From the NCBI GenBank assembly GCA_947034885.2, contig OX344749.2:8881501-8945500 (forward strand): a DNA stretch of 64,000 nt, written 5' to 3'. The notes beneath the pieces are model-generated. The model did no database searches, was not told the DNA's origin, and was given only the letters and a program-made list of their open reading frames with translations. A program made the translations under genes and the position numbers. The stretch comes from Thuidium tamariscinum (taxonomy: Eukaryota > Streptophyta > Bryopsida > Hypnales > Thuidiaceae). Below, in pieces: positions 43,979 to 56,439 of the stretch (its first letter is position 1; the number at the start of each line of letters is the position of its first letter).

Positions 43979-45961
43979 TAACTAATGTCAAGTCTCAATT
44001 GTCATCGCTTTGTTTATTGCCATTTTGCAACTAGATATGAATGGAAAAAAATTTAATTTATTTTTCAAAGATGAAGTCATGTGTATACTACAAGTCATGA
44101 AATTTTCAAATTTGGGGGAAAATTTTCAAATTACTATGAGTTTTTTAAGATAAAAATGAAGAAAATTCATCTTATTCCATCATACAATACTAAGACAAGT
44201 TGTCCATCAAACACATAGTGTGTGCATCATTGATATAAGGATAATTTGATGACAAACAATTTTATTCCAAAAATAAATATGAGAAGAAAAATTACTATAA
44301 ATAATTTGTATGGTCAAAGCTAATTGATGTTTATCTTTGAATTCATTCAATTTCTTATAGTGACACAATACCTTATTTTTCTATAATCCTTAAAGGATAT
44401 GGGCTCTATAACCTAGATAGTCACCAAAATACTTCAATTATTGTACCGGAGCTTTTCAATCTACAACCTAATAGAGTTAAATACCTTATCAATAGTAACT
44501 TATGTGATTTAATTTAATCCTTCTATGATAAATCTTTTGTTCAACAATTATTTTAAAATTATCTATGAAAACTAAAAAAATCAGCATGAATTATAAATAT
44601 AAAAGAATTACGGTACTAATTTAATTTTAAAAAATATTTGGTATTGCAGTGGATATATAGTAAAGTAAATGATTCAGCATCACCACCACTAGTGGCTTTA
44701 GATACAAAGGTGCAATAAGCAAGATTTTTGGTGCCCTTGGTCCATTTCGATGTCAAATGTCTCTATTTCCTTTTGCTAATAGTAAAATTGAAAGGATTAC
44801 TAAAAACTTAGTGACATGCAAAATAAGTTGTGACATTTGTCTTCTTCTCTACTCTTCATGAAAACATTTTGAATTTCATTTTCAATTTGTCATCATCCAC
44901 CTTGATTGATGTTGGAACCAAAAATACCAACATGTTCCCATTGTCTAGTCTATAGTCTTAGATGCAAGTGAAAATATACAAAATGAATTCTCTCTTTCAA
45001 ATGCAATAAGTAGGTTTGGTTGGACTATTGTGATGTCCAAAAGAATGATCCCCTATTGAAATTTGAGTAGTGGCTTTCAATTCTATATGATAGCTTATTG
45101 ATAGTTGAAAGGACTTGGTTCTTACTAGTTTGTAAAAATGATGGTTGTATGGCATATTTGCATTCAAAAGACTAGTTGAATTTCTTGCTTCAAACCATGA
45201 GTGGAATTTAAACTGCATCTACACTAGGGGAACAACATGACCAAATTTTGGAAAAAAAATGCACATGTGATGTTTAGATTTGCCTTCAATTATTTTAATT
45301 CTCCAAATAATCAATAACTGGATGGGATGCACCTTTTTATCTTGTAAGGATGTTGAGACTAAAAAATAGTCAATTGATGACTTTCTAGACATTGCATAAT
45401 TGAAAAAAATGCACCTACTAGTTCAAAAATTTATATCATTTTTGGCAAAGTACCTTGGTGGTGGGTCTTGCCTTTTTAAATTAACACAATTAATTCCAAA
45501 AAGAAGGACTAGTACACCACTATGGAATTTAATTTGCTTACAAAATCCAAAAGCATTTATCAAAAGTCCTAAACTATTGTAGGAGACCTTCCATTTTCAC
45601 ACAAAATTCCAACAATCAACATTTGCACATTAGTCCTACATAGAAGGATTATGTATCATCCATTGGACATTAGTATCCACAACAATGCTACATAAATAAC
45701 AAATTGCTGTAATAAATGATACTCCCTCTATGTCAAATTAAAACCAGTGATTCATTTGAACTTTCAACCAAATACCTACAATTGGTTCAAAGATGGCTAT
45801 AAGAGTAAAGAATTAACTTACCAATTTTTTTGGAATCCATAGTATTTGCCTTGCTTGTACGGCAGTACTCATCGGATGTTACAAATGAATTTTTGGATCC
45901 TACCACAGAGTCCAAAGTCTACAGTGACCTCAAATAACCCTTGGCTTCTAGAGTCTAGCTA
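43979..45961. other. AT-rich spacer between inverted C copies
   Basis: No supported gene. A single Stowaway-like left end (TACTCCCTCTATGTCAAATT) lies near 45720. Small frames at 44997-45218 and 45400-45582 are not convincing. If the C pair is one element with 430-bp arms, this is its interior. Confidence 0.35.
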
Positions 45962-46404
45962 GTAAAGTAGACCACCTAATTTTGTCTCTAATCTATTTCT
46001 ATCACCTTGTATTAGACTTTATTTCCACCCATGATTCTACCATCCAAATCTGTCTAGAAAATCATTGAATTTTTTTATAGAAATCTAGCAAAATCAATGC
46101 ATTAATGTCATTTAAAATAACGTATCAATAGGTGATTGGTGAATACTTGAATGCTAATAGGTACATAAGAATGTGGTTGTGGGTTGTTATTAGGGCATTC
46201 ATGACTTAAGTATATGGGCACTTTTGTATTTTAGGGTTTAGCACTTCAAAAATTCATAGAGATTACAATTTTGATCATAATTCCTCTTAGGTTTGATTCA
46301 TGAAATATGTACACACTTCTAAAAAATATGTGCCAATTTTGGGATTGGTTGCAAAATAGTTAGATTACAAATGAGGGTAGTAATAAGATAGAAGCATCGA
46401 AATG
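45962..46404 (-). mobile_element. Family C element, right member of inverted pair
   Basis: Reverse complement of 43528-43978: AAAGTAGACCACCTAATT end, AGGTGATTGGTGAATACTTG, GGGTTTAGCACTTCAAAAATTC, TAGGTTTGATTCATGAAA, GATTACAAATGAGGGTAGTAA. About 80% identical by eye. Confidence 0.6.
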
Positions 46405-46968
46405 TAACACTAGTCATTCTCTAATATCTGGAAAAGAACCTACATCCAAGTGCAAGAGAATCCAAAAAAAACATGTGAGGTTTTAAAGTAAAGTAGTGAG
46501 GTTCCAAAAAGTTGTCACTCTTCCAAGAAATGGCCAATAATAAGCGTGGGATCCAATCCAAAGTTAGAGTGTGTCACTTTTGGGTGTTATTGTGCCAACT
46601 TTGATGTCAATCTAGTGTCCATAGTAGGTGCATCTACATAGTTGTTTCAAAAATCCATATTATATTCATACAAGCTGAGAAAAATACAAAACCAATTCTA
46701 TTGATTTCTTGAAGCATTTCCTATCAAACACACATCATTTTACTTTGTAACTACCCTCAAGATCTATCAATTTGAAACTAGTGTCGCTTTTAGGTGCTTT
46801 TTCCTTTGGCTTGTCTACCTGATTAACCCTTGAACGTCATAGGGGATGTTTTTCAGACCTTTGATTTGGGGAGATTGGGTTCATCAAACCTTATAATGTT
46901 TGCATCCGCATGATGGATTTCCCCCAAAGAAATGAGTCTAGATTGATGAGGTTGTTGACAATAGATCT
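46405..46968. other. AT-rich DNA with a solo TTAA-type terminus
   Basis: TTAACCCTTGAACGTCATAGG near 46823 looks like a TTAA-group left end without a partner. Otherwise nothing is recognised. Confidence 0.3.
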
Positions 46969-47217
46969 ATGAAAAATGAAATAATTAATTCAAATTCAAA
47001 TTATGTTATTTTTTTAGAATGGTCCCACCTTCCGAGCTGTTTAGTTTGTGACACTCAGGCCTGCTGCTACTGCCCCTCCAGCCAGGCCTGCGCTGCAGCA
47101 GCTCCCGTGCTGGCCATCAGGTGCCCTTTCGGTGGGGGACGGATGTTCCCGAATGCGCTCCCCAAGATGAGAGCCTCCTCCGGGCCAGGGGATGACGGCT
47201 CCCTCACCTTTCCTTGA
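46969..47217 (+). other. Short GC-rich open frame
   Basis: 82 codons ending TGA at 47215-47217, directly before a family E MITE. The GC-rich part starts after a TTTTTTTAG acceptor-like site near 47018 and encodes a Cys-rich stretch (CDTQACCYCPSSQACAAAAP) with no recognised domain. It may be a gene fragment. The AT-rich first half makes the ATG unlikely to be real. Confidence 0.2.
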
Positions 47218-47220
47218 TTA

Positions 47221-47493
47221 AGGTAGGTACACCCAAAAGCGCCACTTATTCATACTGAGCCTACATCCTGCTATTAATTAGTTCAAATTTTTATGTAGCC
47301 TTGTTGGCAAGTGAAAGCATGTTCCAACGCACCAAAGAATGCAGGATTTGGATACTGTTTGCAAAAGTTATTAACAATCAAAGTCTGTTTCTGAAACCGC
47401 CATCTACAGTCTGTGAACATGACTGATTTCGGAAATGTATGTGCACTGTAGATGGCGCTTTTAGGAACATGGCAATTTTGGGTATACCTACCT
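47221..47493 (+). mobile_element. Family E MITE (TA target duplication)
   Basis: Ends AGGTAGGTACACCCAAAA and TTTTGGGTATACCTACCT, flanked by TA (47219-47220, 47494-47495). 273 bp, about 85% identical to 63191-63462 by eye. Non-coding. Confidence 0.78.
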
Positions 47494-47497
47494 TATG

Positions 47498-47930
47498 TGA
47501 ATGTACAGGACAACTTAAGTTCCTACTACAGTCCCATTATTCGATTGATTGTGAGGTGGCACAGCCTGATGGAATGACGAGAGTTATCGTTTGTGAAATA
47601 AGTTATAAGGTAAGAGGTCCTATAATGGACCATCTAAGGGCTGAAACAGAATTTCAGGTTTAGGGAGGTAAAACCTCTAGAAATATTCTTCAGTAAATTT
47701 TTCTTGAAAAACAAGTAGAATTGACACCTAACCCAATCGTTTCATATTTTTCTGAGCTTTTTTGAATTAGTTATTAAATTTTGAAGTTGCATAGGGCATA
47801 GGGCTGTAAAATGGTGCCCTAGCTACAATGTACACTGTCAGTACACTGCTAAAGGCTATGAAAAAGCAACATGTACAACTATTGTACATTTAAGATAGGG
47901 CACCATTTTAGAACCCGCTCCATTCAAGAG
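47498..47930 (-). repeat. Family F repeat with a small palindrome
   Basis: GGAGGTAAAACCTCTAGAAATATTC and GACACCTAACCCAATCGTTTCATATT match 51710-51830; GAAAAAGCAACATGTA matches 54020. The outer part AAAATGGTGCCCTA (about 47810) pairs with TAGGGCACCATTTT (about 47898). Confidence 0.4.
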
Positions 47931-49739
47931 CCTTCTACCTTACCCAAATTTTATCTTATCCACCACTTTCCACGTTCGAAACTACTGTAAGGTACGTCTG
48001 GAACACACAGAGTAGAATTCGAGCCCCTCCAAAAGGCCAGGGCCAGGGTCGGTCAGCCAGCTAGTTTTCAAAAAGTTCCCTTCAGCAGGTTCTTTAGTTT
48101 TTGAGAAAGTGCCATGAAGGGGATGACTTAAAATGTGGGGAAGCAGGCATTGTATTTCTACACTTATCCGTCTTGTGAATCATACAACATTTTTCTATCC
48201 ATGTATCCATACACTTTTTCATCCAAATTTGATGATTTCATTTCCATTTGGAAGAGATATGAAAAATTCGTCGCAAAAAAAGATGACTTCTCTCTAGCAA
48301 TTAGTAGAAAACTATTTTGAAATGGTGCAATCTGGCAGCATGGCTGGTTCACATCTATCATCACACAGGATAAAGGGCCGATTCTCCAGTAAATTGAATT
48401 CTTTCAACTAAACTTAAACTTCCAGCATGCAGTAACTTAAGTTACAAATGATTTGGAGGACAAAGGACAACCCCAAAAGGTATGTGAGTTGGAGTTCTAA
48501 TTCAGTTCTGTCTTCAGCAAAGGGAGGAAGTGGAGCCGTGGAGGCTCTCCCTGGGAGTAAGATACACTCAGATGGAATAAGTAAGATATGACTTTTCCAG
48601 TCCCAGCGGAATGCACACTTTCTATGTACTTTTACCAATTTGAAAATCAAAAGGATGGTTTCAAAAAATAAAAAATAAAAAAATAAAAAGGATGGATACT
48701 AACTCACTTTCTGCTACTGTACAGGAACTTAAAACTGGAAGAGAAATAACTTAAGATGTCCCCAGGCCTTCAGGTGCCCAAATTGTAGTGGAGGAGCTTA
48801 CCCTTTATTTGTGTTAGTAAAAATAATAAATAAATTGTAGTGTGCCATTATTGCTTATCCAATTGAGTCTCTTAGCTTACAATATCAAAATGCCTACAGT
48901 AAATTTTTTTTTTAAATTTAAAAAGAAAATGTCTACAGTAGCTAAGCTCAGTATGCCAGCAGACAAATACGGATGGAGGGATTCGGTTGATTTATTTATT
49001 AGGTTGAAGGAAGACATAAGGGTTTCAATTTGATGCTAAGGACATGAGCGTACCTTACCTTACCTTAACTTAGTAGATCCATTGAAGAATAGAACTGCTT
49101 TTGTTTCAAAAAAAAAAAAAAGAAAAAAGAATAGAACTGCTGATTAATCAGGAATATTGCTCAATTTGGAGGCCATGATATGGTACGATTTGCTCTTGTA
49201 CTTTAAAGTAATCAAATGGGGTGTCCGTGTATTAATACCATAATTATGCACATTGCAATTTGCAATGGTAGGCAAGCACTAAACTTAACCCATTGGGTCC
49301 CATACAGGGCTTTCTTTTTGGGCTTTTTGGTGCCAGTTTGCACCAGAAAAATAATCTGGCTAAAAAACACCCCAAAAAATACCAGAAAACTTGGATGAAA
49401 TCGCCAGGCAACTTTGAAATAAAGAAAAATATTAGATGAATTCACCTAATTTTGGATGAAAACCATACTATACATACAAGAAATGGATGAATGTTGCAAT
49501 TTAGAGCATCCCTATAACATTTTATGTCGCCACTATGGCTATTCTCCAAAAATGAAAAAAACCCTGGTCCCATATGGATTACACAATGCGCAATGTGCCC
49601 AAAAGTGTCAGTCACTTCCTAGCTATATTAGTTCCCTCCCCTCTTTCAAAAAAATCACAAATTGTTGATTGCTCTTTTAAAAAACTTACTTCCCTTCCTA
49701 AATGCCATTGATTTCTCAAAAAATTACAAGCCGTTGATC
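47931..49739. other. Mostly AT-rich intergenic DNA, nothing recognised
   Basis: Short open frames (48135-48320, 48414-48650 minus, 49212-49445 minus, 49456-49668) have no domain. GAGCATCCCTATAAC near 49504 resembles a MITE end but has no partner. Confidence 0.4.
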
Positions 49740-50160
49740 TTGGTGAGATTTAATCTGAGCCATCTAAATACAAATTCAGAATATGGTATTGAATACAAGT
49801 ACAAATATGTAATACAATATGAATATCATGTATGAATATGGAGCGGATATAAATAATATATACAAGATATAGATATGAATATGTACTCATCTGGATACGG
49901 ATACACCATTCTCACTATCCCATATTGATGGTGTAGAACCCCACCCTCTCAAAATTATAAGATGGGGTGGGGTTTGGGGTGGGGTGGGGGTATATAGAAT
50001 TAAAATTAATAAAATTTTAGTATTTAAATTAGCAAGGGGGCAGGGGTGAAAATAATTAAAATTAAAAAAATTTTGAGCACATTGTAATAGTTTGTCACAC
50101 TATGTGTTCAAAAGAGGGAGTTACATAACTATGTAGCCAAGAAGTGGTTGCCACAAAGAA
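49740..50160. repeat. Family L repeat, second copy
   Basis: A GAATA/TACAA-rich array (about 49760-49900) is followed by GGGGTGGGGTTTGGGGTGGGG and a foldback AATTAAAATT region. It ends near TAGTTTGTCACACTATGTG and AAGTGGTTGCC, the reverse of the order at 24670-25200. Confidence 0.4.
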
Positions 50161-50651
50161 ATTTTCTTTTTCATTTATTTTTGCGCAGTGCAATCTTTGC
50201 TAGAGTGATGTTGTTTTCATCTATATATATGATTGAAACATGAAAAATGCAGATGAAATTCATATTATTTATCCAGAAAAGAGCAAAATTGTCCTAAAAA
50301 TGTAACAAATTAAGGATTTCATGCATTGAAAATGGGGGAAAACATTGTCTAGTGTTCCTTCAAAAAAAATGTATGGCTTTTGAACAAAACATTGCTACTA
50401 CCCTAATTGTAGCTTGCAAAAAAATGAAATCATGGACTACTTTAGTTTGTGGTCTTTCCAATCTCAAGTATTTTACAAGCCTAGCCTTTGAGATAAAATA
50501 CTCTTGACTTGGACTTAAGTGAACTACGCCTACTTGCATTCAAATAAGTGATTGAGCAATGTTCCCATTACTAAAAATAATTGTTGGTTTTTAATTGCAA
50601 GACAAAAATAATATTTTAGATTTTCTTCTTCTACATTTTTTGTACATTATA
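50161..50651. other. AT-rich intergenic DNA, nothing recognised
   Basis: No gene or repeat boundary was found. Confidence 0.4.
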
Positions 50652-51603
50652 TTAACCCCTAAATCCTTGAATTGTGTTTTTTAGCAACATAGAAATTTTG
50701 GGCAACTCACTACAAATGGAGTTTTGTTTTTTTTCTTTGAAATTTTTATAGAACATGTGCTTGAGGAGTAGCTTTAACGTCCAACAATTTTCATAACTTT
50801 TGACTACATGGTTTAAAAGTTATGGCATGATACGTTGTTTCCTTTGAATTGCAGGTAGCCTGGGCAACAAAAACACTTCTTTATAAATTATTTTTTTAAG
50901 AAATAAAAATTTGAAATAGGTTTATTAGATTTTTATCTATGTGTGAAGGTTTGAATAATTCTATTTTGATAAATGAGCCAAAAGTTATAAGGAATCTTAG
51001 TTTGTTGTAGTTTGTGGGTAGTTATAGAATTTCCACTCTACAAAAAAGTTTGAAATTCTTTATTTAATTAAAATTTTAATATTTTTGAAGAAAAAACTAA
51101 AACATTGGGTGAAGATTGTTTATTACAATACTTTAACCATTGGGATTTTCATTTTTCATTTTTATAAATAAATTGTTCACAATTTAGTATTTTCAAGCAT
51201 TTTCTACTTCTTTGTACTTACTATTCTTTTTCTATATGTTGTACAATTCCAAATGATTTGAAGTTTTTTGATCATATAGCCAACTTGAATTGTAAAATTA
51301 ATTCAAAGAGTAACCATAATTTTGAGTATTTTTTTTATACAAATGTAACCTTGTGAAGTGTAGCTGCCTGGATTTTTGCAGGGATAAAAAAAGGATTTTG
51401 CTAGTTCAAATGTTAATATCTTGCAATCTATACAATGAAAGTTTCTGAAATTTTTTCCACATCTTTTCAAGCCATCTAACTACAATATCCTATGGTTAAA
51501 TATGTCAAAAAATGTTTTTTTTCAAAAAAATTGCACTTGTACTAGAAATCGCAGTTTTGTAGTGATTTGGGTGGAAACATAGTCAAAAACCTTTAGGGGT
51601 TAA
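50652..51603 (+). mobile_element. Family A full-length element, TTAA ends
   Basis: TTAA (50652-50655) then CCCCTAAATCCTTGAA; right end CAAAAACCTTTAGGGG then TTAA (51600-51603). 944 bp interior, AT-rich, non-coding. It starts with the same arm as the foldback copies (TTTTAGCAACATAG, GGGCAACTCACTACAAATGG, GAACATGTGC). An inverted, diverged partner lies at 52617-53586. Confidence 0.72.
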
Positions 51604-51953
51604 TGAACTATGAATTTTTCAAATCATTGATGAAAGGTGTACTAAAAGTGATATCAAGCTCTCATGATTGAGGTAAAATGTTCATAAATCCACCATTTAA
51701 CGACTAGAATTGAATTGTGGAGAGGTGAAACATTTTAAAATATTCTTTTTAGTAACTTAACTTTGAAAGGCAAGTGGAGTAGGCATCTAACCCAAGTTGT
51801 TTTATATTTTTTTGGATCTTTTTGTAATTAATTTCAAATTTTTGAAGTTGAAAAAAATTAGTCATTTCTAGTCATCAAAAGTGACTACCTCCTAAAATGT
51901 GTAGAGTTGGTATATTAAAGAAAGCAAAATGTACCTCTAAATTATATTTGCTT
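51604..51953 (-). repeat. Family F repeat copy
   Basis: GGAGAGGTGAAACATTTTAAAATATTC, GGCATCTAACCCAAGTTGTTTTATATT and AATTTTTGAAGTTGA match 47640-47790; GTGACTACCTCC matches 63540 in inverse. Confidence 0.4.
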
Positions 51954-52370
51954 TTAACTCCTAAAGGTCCAAACATCATTTTTTAGCAACATAGCAATTT
52001 TGGGCAATTCACTTCATATGGAGTTTTTATTTTATCTTAAAAATTTCACACAACGTATGTCCAAGGAGTAGCTTTAAGGCCCAACAATTTCCATAAATTT
52101 TGAGTATAGTTAAAGAGTTAGTGCATAATATGTTATTTTCATTGTTTGGCATGAAGTCCATGCAACTCAAAAAACTTCTTTAAAGAATTTTTTTCTTAAA
52201 ACAAAAATTTTAAATGATTCTTTAGATTTATATAGGCATGGAAAGCTTTGAATCATTCCATTTGGATCAATGAGATGAAAGTTATTTTAGTTTATGGGTA
52301 GCTATGGTTTTTCAAAGACTCCATACCTACCCAGAAACTAAAATTCTTCATAACTTTCATCTCATTGATT
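51954..52370 (+). mobile_element. Family A short foldback element
   Basis: TTAA (51954-51957) then CTCCTAAAGGTCCAAAC; arm blocks AGCAACATAGCAATTTTGGGCAA and GTCCAAGGAGTAGCTTTAAGGCCCAAC. It folds back at about 52250-52368 (ATGAGATGAAAGTTAT with CATAACTTTCATCTCAT). The right arm is missing, as in the 3971 copy. Confidence 0.6.
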
Positions 52371-52616
52371 AGTAGAAGGACCAAGAAGTCCTTTGCAATC
52401 ATGTAGTAAATTGTAAATTGGGGGGTATTTGATCAAACTAGGATTGACCAAATGCTTTTCAATACAAAATAATTTAGTAATCATGATAGTATATGATTAA
52501 CAATGTATCACAATTCATATATTAAATGACAATTGAAGAGGTGCATGTAAGGTTGAATACGGGATGTATTCAATCTAGGCTGTTTCCCTCTTAACTTCTA
52601 GATGGTCTTTCAAGGG
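52371..52616. other. AT-rich DNA between A copies
   Basis: Nothing recognised. Confidence 0.35.
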
Positions 52617-53586
52617 TTAACCTATATCGATTCTAGAAGGAATCTCTAAAGGTTTTTGATTATGTTTTCATCAAAAATGCTCCAAAATTGTGATTTCTAA
52701 TACAAAAACAAAATTTTGGAAAAAAAAACATTTTTTGACACATGTAACTATAGGATCTTGTAGTAAGGTGTTTTGAAAATATGTAAAAAAAATATCAAAA
52801 ATTCCCACCATGTAGATTGCAAGCTATTAGCATTTGAATTGACAAAAATCCTTTTTTTATCCTTGCAAAAATCTAGGTAGTTGCACATCACAAGGTCACA
52901 TTTGTATAAAACAATGCTCAGAAAATGATGGTTATTTTTTGAATTCATTCTTCAATGCAAGTTGGTTACATGCTCAAAAAATTTCAAATTAATTTGGAAT
53001 TGTACAACATATATAGAACAAATAGTCAATAGAAAAGAGGTAGAAAATGATTCAAAATACTAAATTGTGAAGAAGTTTATTTATGGAAATGAAAAATGCC
53101 AATCCCAATGGTTGTGATATTGTAATAAACAATCTTCAACCAATTTTGTTTTTCAAAAATATTAAAAACTGAATTAAGTAAAGGATTTCAAACTATTTTG
53201 AAGTGTAGAGATTCTATAACTACCCACAAACTACCTTAAACTAAAATTCCTCATAAATTTCACTTCATTATTCAAAATGAAATGATTCAAAGCTTTCTAC
53301 ATATATATACATTTAATAAGCCAATTTCAAATTTTTATTTATTAAACAAATAATTTATAGAGAAGTTTTTTTAGGGGCCCAAGTTACTTGTTGAATAATG
53401 AAAACTACATATCATACCATGATTTTTTAACCATGTAGTCAAAAGTTATGAAAATTGTTGGGCCTTAAGGTATTTCTCAGGAAAATGTTGTGTGAAAATT
53501 TCAAGGAAAAAAAAATTCATTTGCAATGAGCTACTTGAAATCACTATGTTGCCAAAAAAAATGTAGTCTAGGGCTTTAGAGATTAA
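52617..53586 (-). mobile_element. Family A full-length element, inverted partner
   Basis: TTAA (52617-52620) and TTAA (53583-53586). The reverse complement is collinear with 50652-51603: TAAAGGTTTTTGATTATG, ACATTTTTTGACACATGTAACTATAGGAT, ATCCTTTTTTTATCCTTGCAAAAATC, AATTCTATAACTACCCACAAACTA, AAGCTTTCTACATA, CACTATGTTGCCAAAAAA. About 75-80% identity by eye. Some extra bases precede the left arm. Confidence 0.68.
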
Positions 53587-54501
53587 CGTACTGATTGAAG
53601 AAAATACAAGAATGAGTACGGGGGGGAAATAACCAAGCCCAATGGAGTAGAGGTAGGGGTAATTATATTTAAAAAATCATCTAAAATTAATTGTTTGAAA
53701 ACCTTTACTTCACTATGGCTACTTAAGACAGTGTACAAACTGACTATATTATATTCAAACATAACGATATAAAATATATGATTGATGACATATGTTTCTT
53801 TTAAATAAATCTAAAAAAAATGATCTACACAATCAATAATGGTTTTGAAAAAGCAATGGTTATGTCAAAGTTGACTCTTATTGCTTCATTTATATTCTTG
53901 TTTCATTTTTTTTTTGGGAGCTTTGTGGGATTAGTTATGTATTTTTGAAATTGAAATGTAGTGGGTTCCAAAGTTCCCAACTATTGAAATGCAAATTATT
54001 TGTATATTGTTGGAATAATGAAAAAGCAACATGTATGAATAATATACATTTTAGGAGATGGATAATTTTAGAGCATGATTGCTTTACAGACCTCCTATCC
54101 TAGTTAGACATGTTTGTCAAAGTAAAGAAGAGAGGAGATGAGTAAGAAGGATCATCTCCATCGGTCTCATTAAGTCATATTAAGCCCAATTGAGGAATCT
54201 TCACACATACATACCTTTGGATTAGGCTTCTTCCTTGATTTCTTTATTTTGTTTATATATTATGGTAAGATTTCCAAGAGTGTGTGTCCTCTCATTAAAT
54301 TCTTGGTATTGTTGAAAAGCCCTTGGTGAAGAGGGATTCACAAGCTTTGTTTTGTGATATTTTCGTCCTATAGTGGGAAAGTCATTAAATTTCAAAGTTT
54401 TTATGAATTAAAAAATTAAAATTATTCATTTACTTTTATTTTGGCTGCGGAGGGTACATGGCACACTTCCTAATTTAAGTTGAATTACTTATTATTCATT
54501 G
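53587..54501. other. AT-rich DNA with a degenerate family F stretch
   Basis: About 53880-54115 resembles F (GGGAGCTTTGTGGGATTAG, GAAAAAGCAACATGTATG, TACATTTTAGGAGATGG). No gene. Confidence 0.3.
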
Positions 54502-54735
54502 GGAAATACCCCCAGCTGCGTTTGTACTATTGCAATATTGCTTCAATGTTTATACAATATACTATTACAAGTATACTTTTGTGAAACAAAAATAGTACTA
54601 CAACAAATCTATTCCAATAGAAATACAGTGTTTTTGTTGAAAGAGTATTGTTGCAATACTACTTTTGTATTGCAATAATATTCTTTTAGTACTATGCTGT
54701 ATAAACATTGAAGCAATATTGTTTCAATACGGTGG
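54502..54735. repeat. Foldback element, 234 bp
   Basis: ATTGCAATATTGCTTCAATG then TTTATACA on the left pairs with TGTATAAA then CATTGAAGCAATATTGTTTC on the right (about 54530-54560 and 54698-54728). Outer ends GGGAAATACCCCCAG and GGTGGAAACACCC. A (TATTGCAATA)-type inner palindrome also exists. Confidence 0.55.
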
Positions 54736-55010
54736 AAACACCCAGAACCGTCCAAATATGGAATCAAGCATAGTTGGAGGCATCTTTTTATGAAAATGAT
54801 ATTTTTCTAGTATTAACGAGTGAAAATCATGAATGTCCCAAAAAAAAAATCGGAATCAATATGTAATTTCTATAAATTTTTGAAGTCTTGGTTCCCTACA
54901 CCACTCGAACCGTCCTATAGGTGTACCCTAAACTAAACTCTGCTGAAATCAGCTGTCAGTGAATGAAAATTATACATGTGTCTTACAACCGCATCAGCAA
55001 ATTAGAATTA
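54728..55010 (+). repeat. Family G copy
   Basis: GGAAACACCCAGAACCG then AGTTGGAGGCATCTTTTT, AGTATTAACGAGTGAAAATCATGAA, ATATGTAATTTCTATAAATTTTTGAAG and GTGTACCCTAAACTAAACTCT. It matches 6409-6583 (inverted) and 43030-43340. Confidence 0.45.
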
Positions 55011-55494
55011 AACATTTGTTGGACACTTTAATGAATGCTTATGGACATATTCAGTGACACTCTAGGGTCCAAGAATAGGTCCAGGGAAAATGGGTTACTT
55101 TCCTGACGGAAACTTGAGAATCAAGTATCCGTCCGTCCGAACTGAACGGAAGCCTTCTCTGTCCACTCAGCTTTCTGGATTTGGTTTGTTTAAAAAAAGA
55201 ACGAAAGCCTATATCTCCGTTCCCACGTTCTCGGTGCACTGTTCCCACGTGTTCCTCCGGCACTTGTCGGGGATAGGGAATTGTTTAACCTACTGAACAA
55301 CGGTGTCTGCAATGCGTATTTGTTTTGAGATAAATACGGTAATTAGGTGTTTTTTTTTATAGAAGAAACTAAATTTAAAAAATAACAATATAAGAAAGTA
55401 AGAAGAAAAACAAAAGCAAACATTTTGCACTATGAGAGGCTTTCTCCTTGTAGCACTCACTTGCTTTTCAAGTACGAGAGCTACCTAAATTTTC
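55011..55494. other. Short GC-richer patch, not recognised
   Basis: 55090-55300 is GC-richer, with overlapping frames on both strands (68 and 70 codons), neither recognisable. The rest is AT-rich. Confidence 0.3.
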
Positions 55495-56319
55495 TTAATC
55501 CCTCAATGCCCAAGGTTTGTTTTGAGCTTCTTGGAATGTGCTCTAAATTGAACAAAATGCCAACATTTTGATAAATTGTATCAATTTTAAAAAAATTTGT
55601 AAACATACTACTTCAAACTAGATATGTTAGAGATTGCATAGGAAATGAGAACACAACAATATCATTTATGGTGTGAAAGATTATAATGTTTGATAATGAG
55701 GGTGTTGAAATTGCAAACATCAGAAAAGTTGGGCCAGACTGTTTAGTGCTATTTTGACACCAAAGGTTGCATTTTCTCCTTACTCAGTTGGTATGGGAGT
55801 TAGCACCAAATTTACTTGATTGCATTTCAATGCACCATCATGGCACCATATTCACATGCCGTGAAGTTCTTGATGAAAGTGATGTGAAGTCTTTCTATCG
55901 TTTTTTTACCAGTCAAATATAAAAAGTCGGTGACCAAAAAAATATCACGTTAAAGGGCCTAAAATTCGATCATAATTCCAATCAATCTATGGTTTCTCAA
56001 AATCATTCTACTTTACAATTTTTGTAAATGAATATTAAATGTGATTTTTTCTCCAAGATCTAGTATATTTGAGGCTCATTTTCAAGAGCTCTCAACACTA
56101 TAGAAAGTCAAGATTGCAATGGGTACCTGTGCACAAAATTTTGAATAGAAAAATCACTATCATTTAGTTTCCAAATTAGATTTATGACATTCAAACTAGA
56201 CTTCAAAAATAACTTTCCAAAAATATAAACTATTAAAATAGAAAACTTAGATAGGTTTTATTTTAACTTCAAAGTTTTGCAAACACCAGATTTTGGTGCC
56301 TTGGACATTTAGGGGTTAA
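55495..56319 (-). mobile_element. Family B element, left member of inverted pair
   Basis: TTAA (55495-55498) then TCCCTCAATGCCCAAGG; right end GGTGCCTTGGACATTTAGGGG then TTAA (56316-56319). It is longer than the type copy because about 55730-55860 (GGCCAGACTGTTTAGTGC...GCACCATATTCACATGCC) is extra. Non-coding. Confidence 0.68.
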
Positions 56320-56439
56320 CGAAGCTTCGAGTGATGCAAAGTCTTGACTAGATAAGAGGAAATTTTCCCTTCACCATAGAAACTTGGTCTTCAAAGACCA
56401 ACCACTTCACTACACAAAATGACTCAAAGATGGTCTCTA

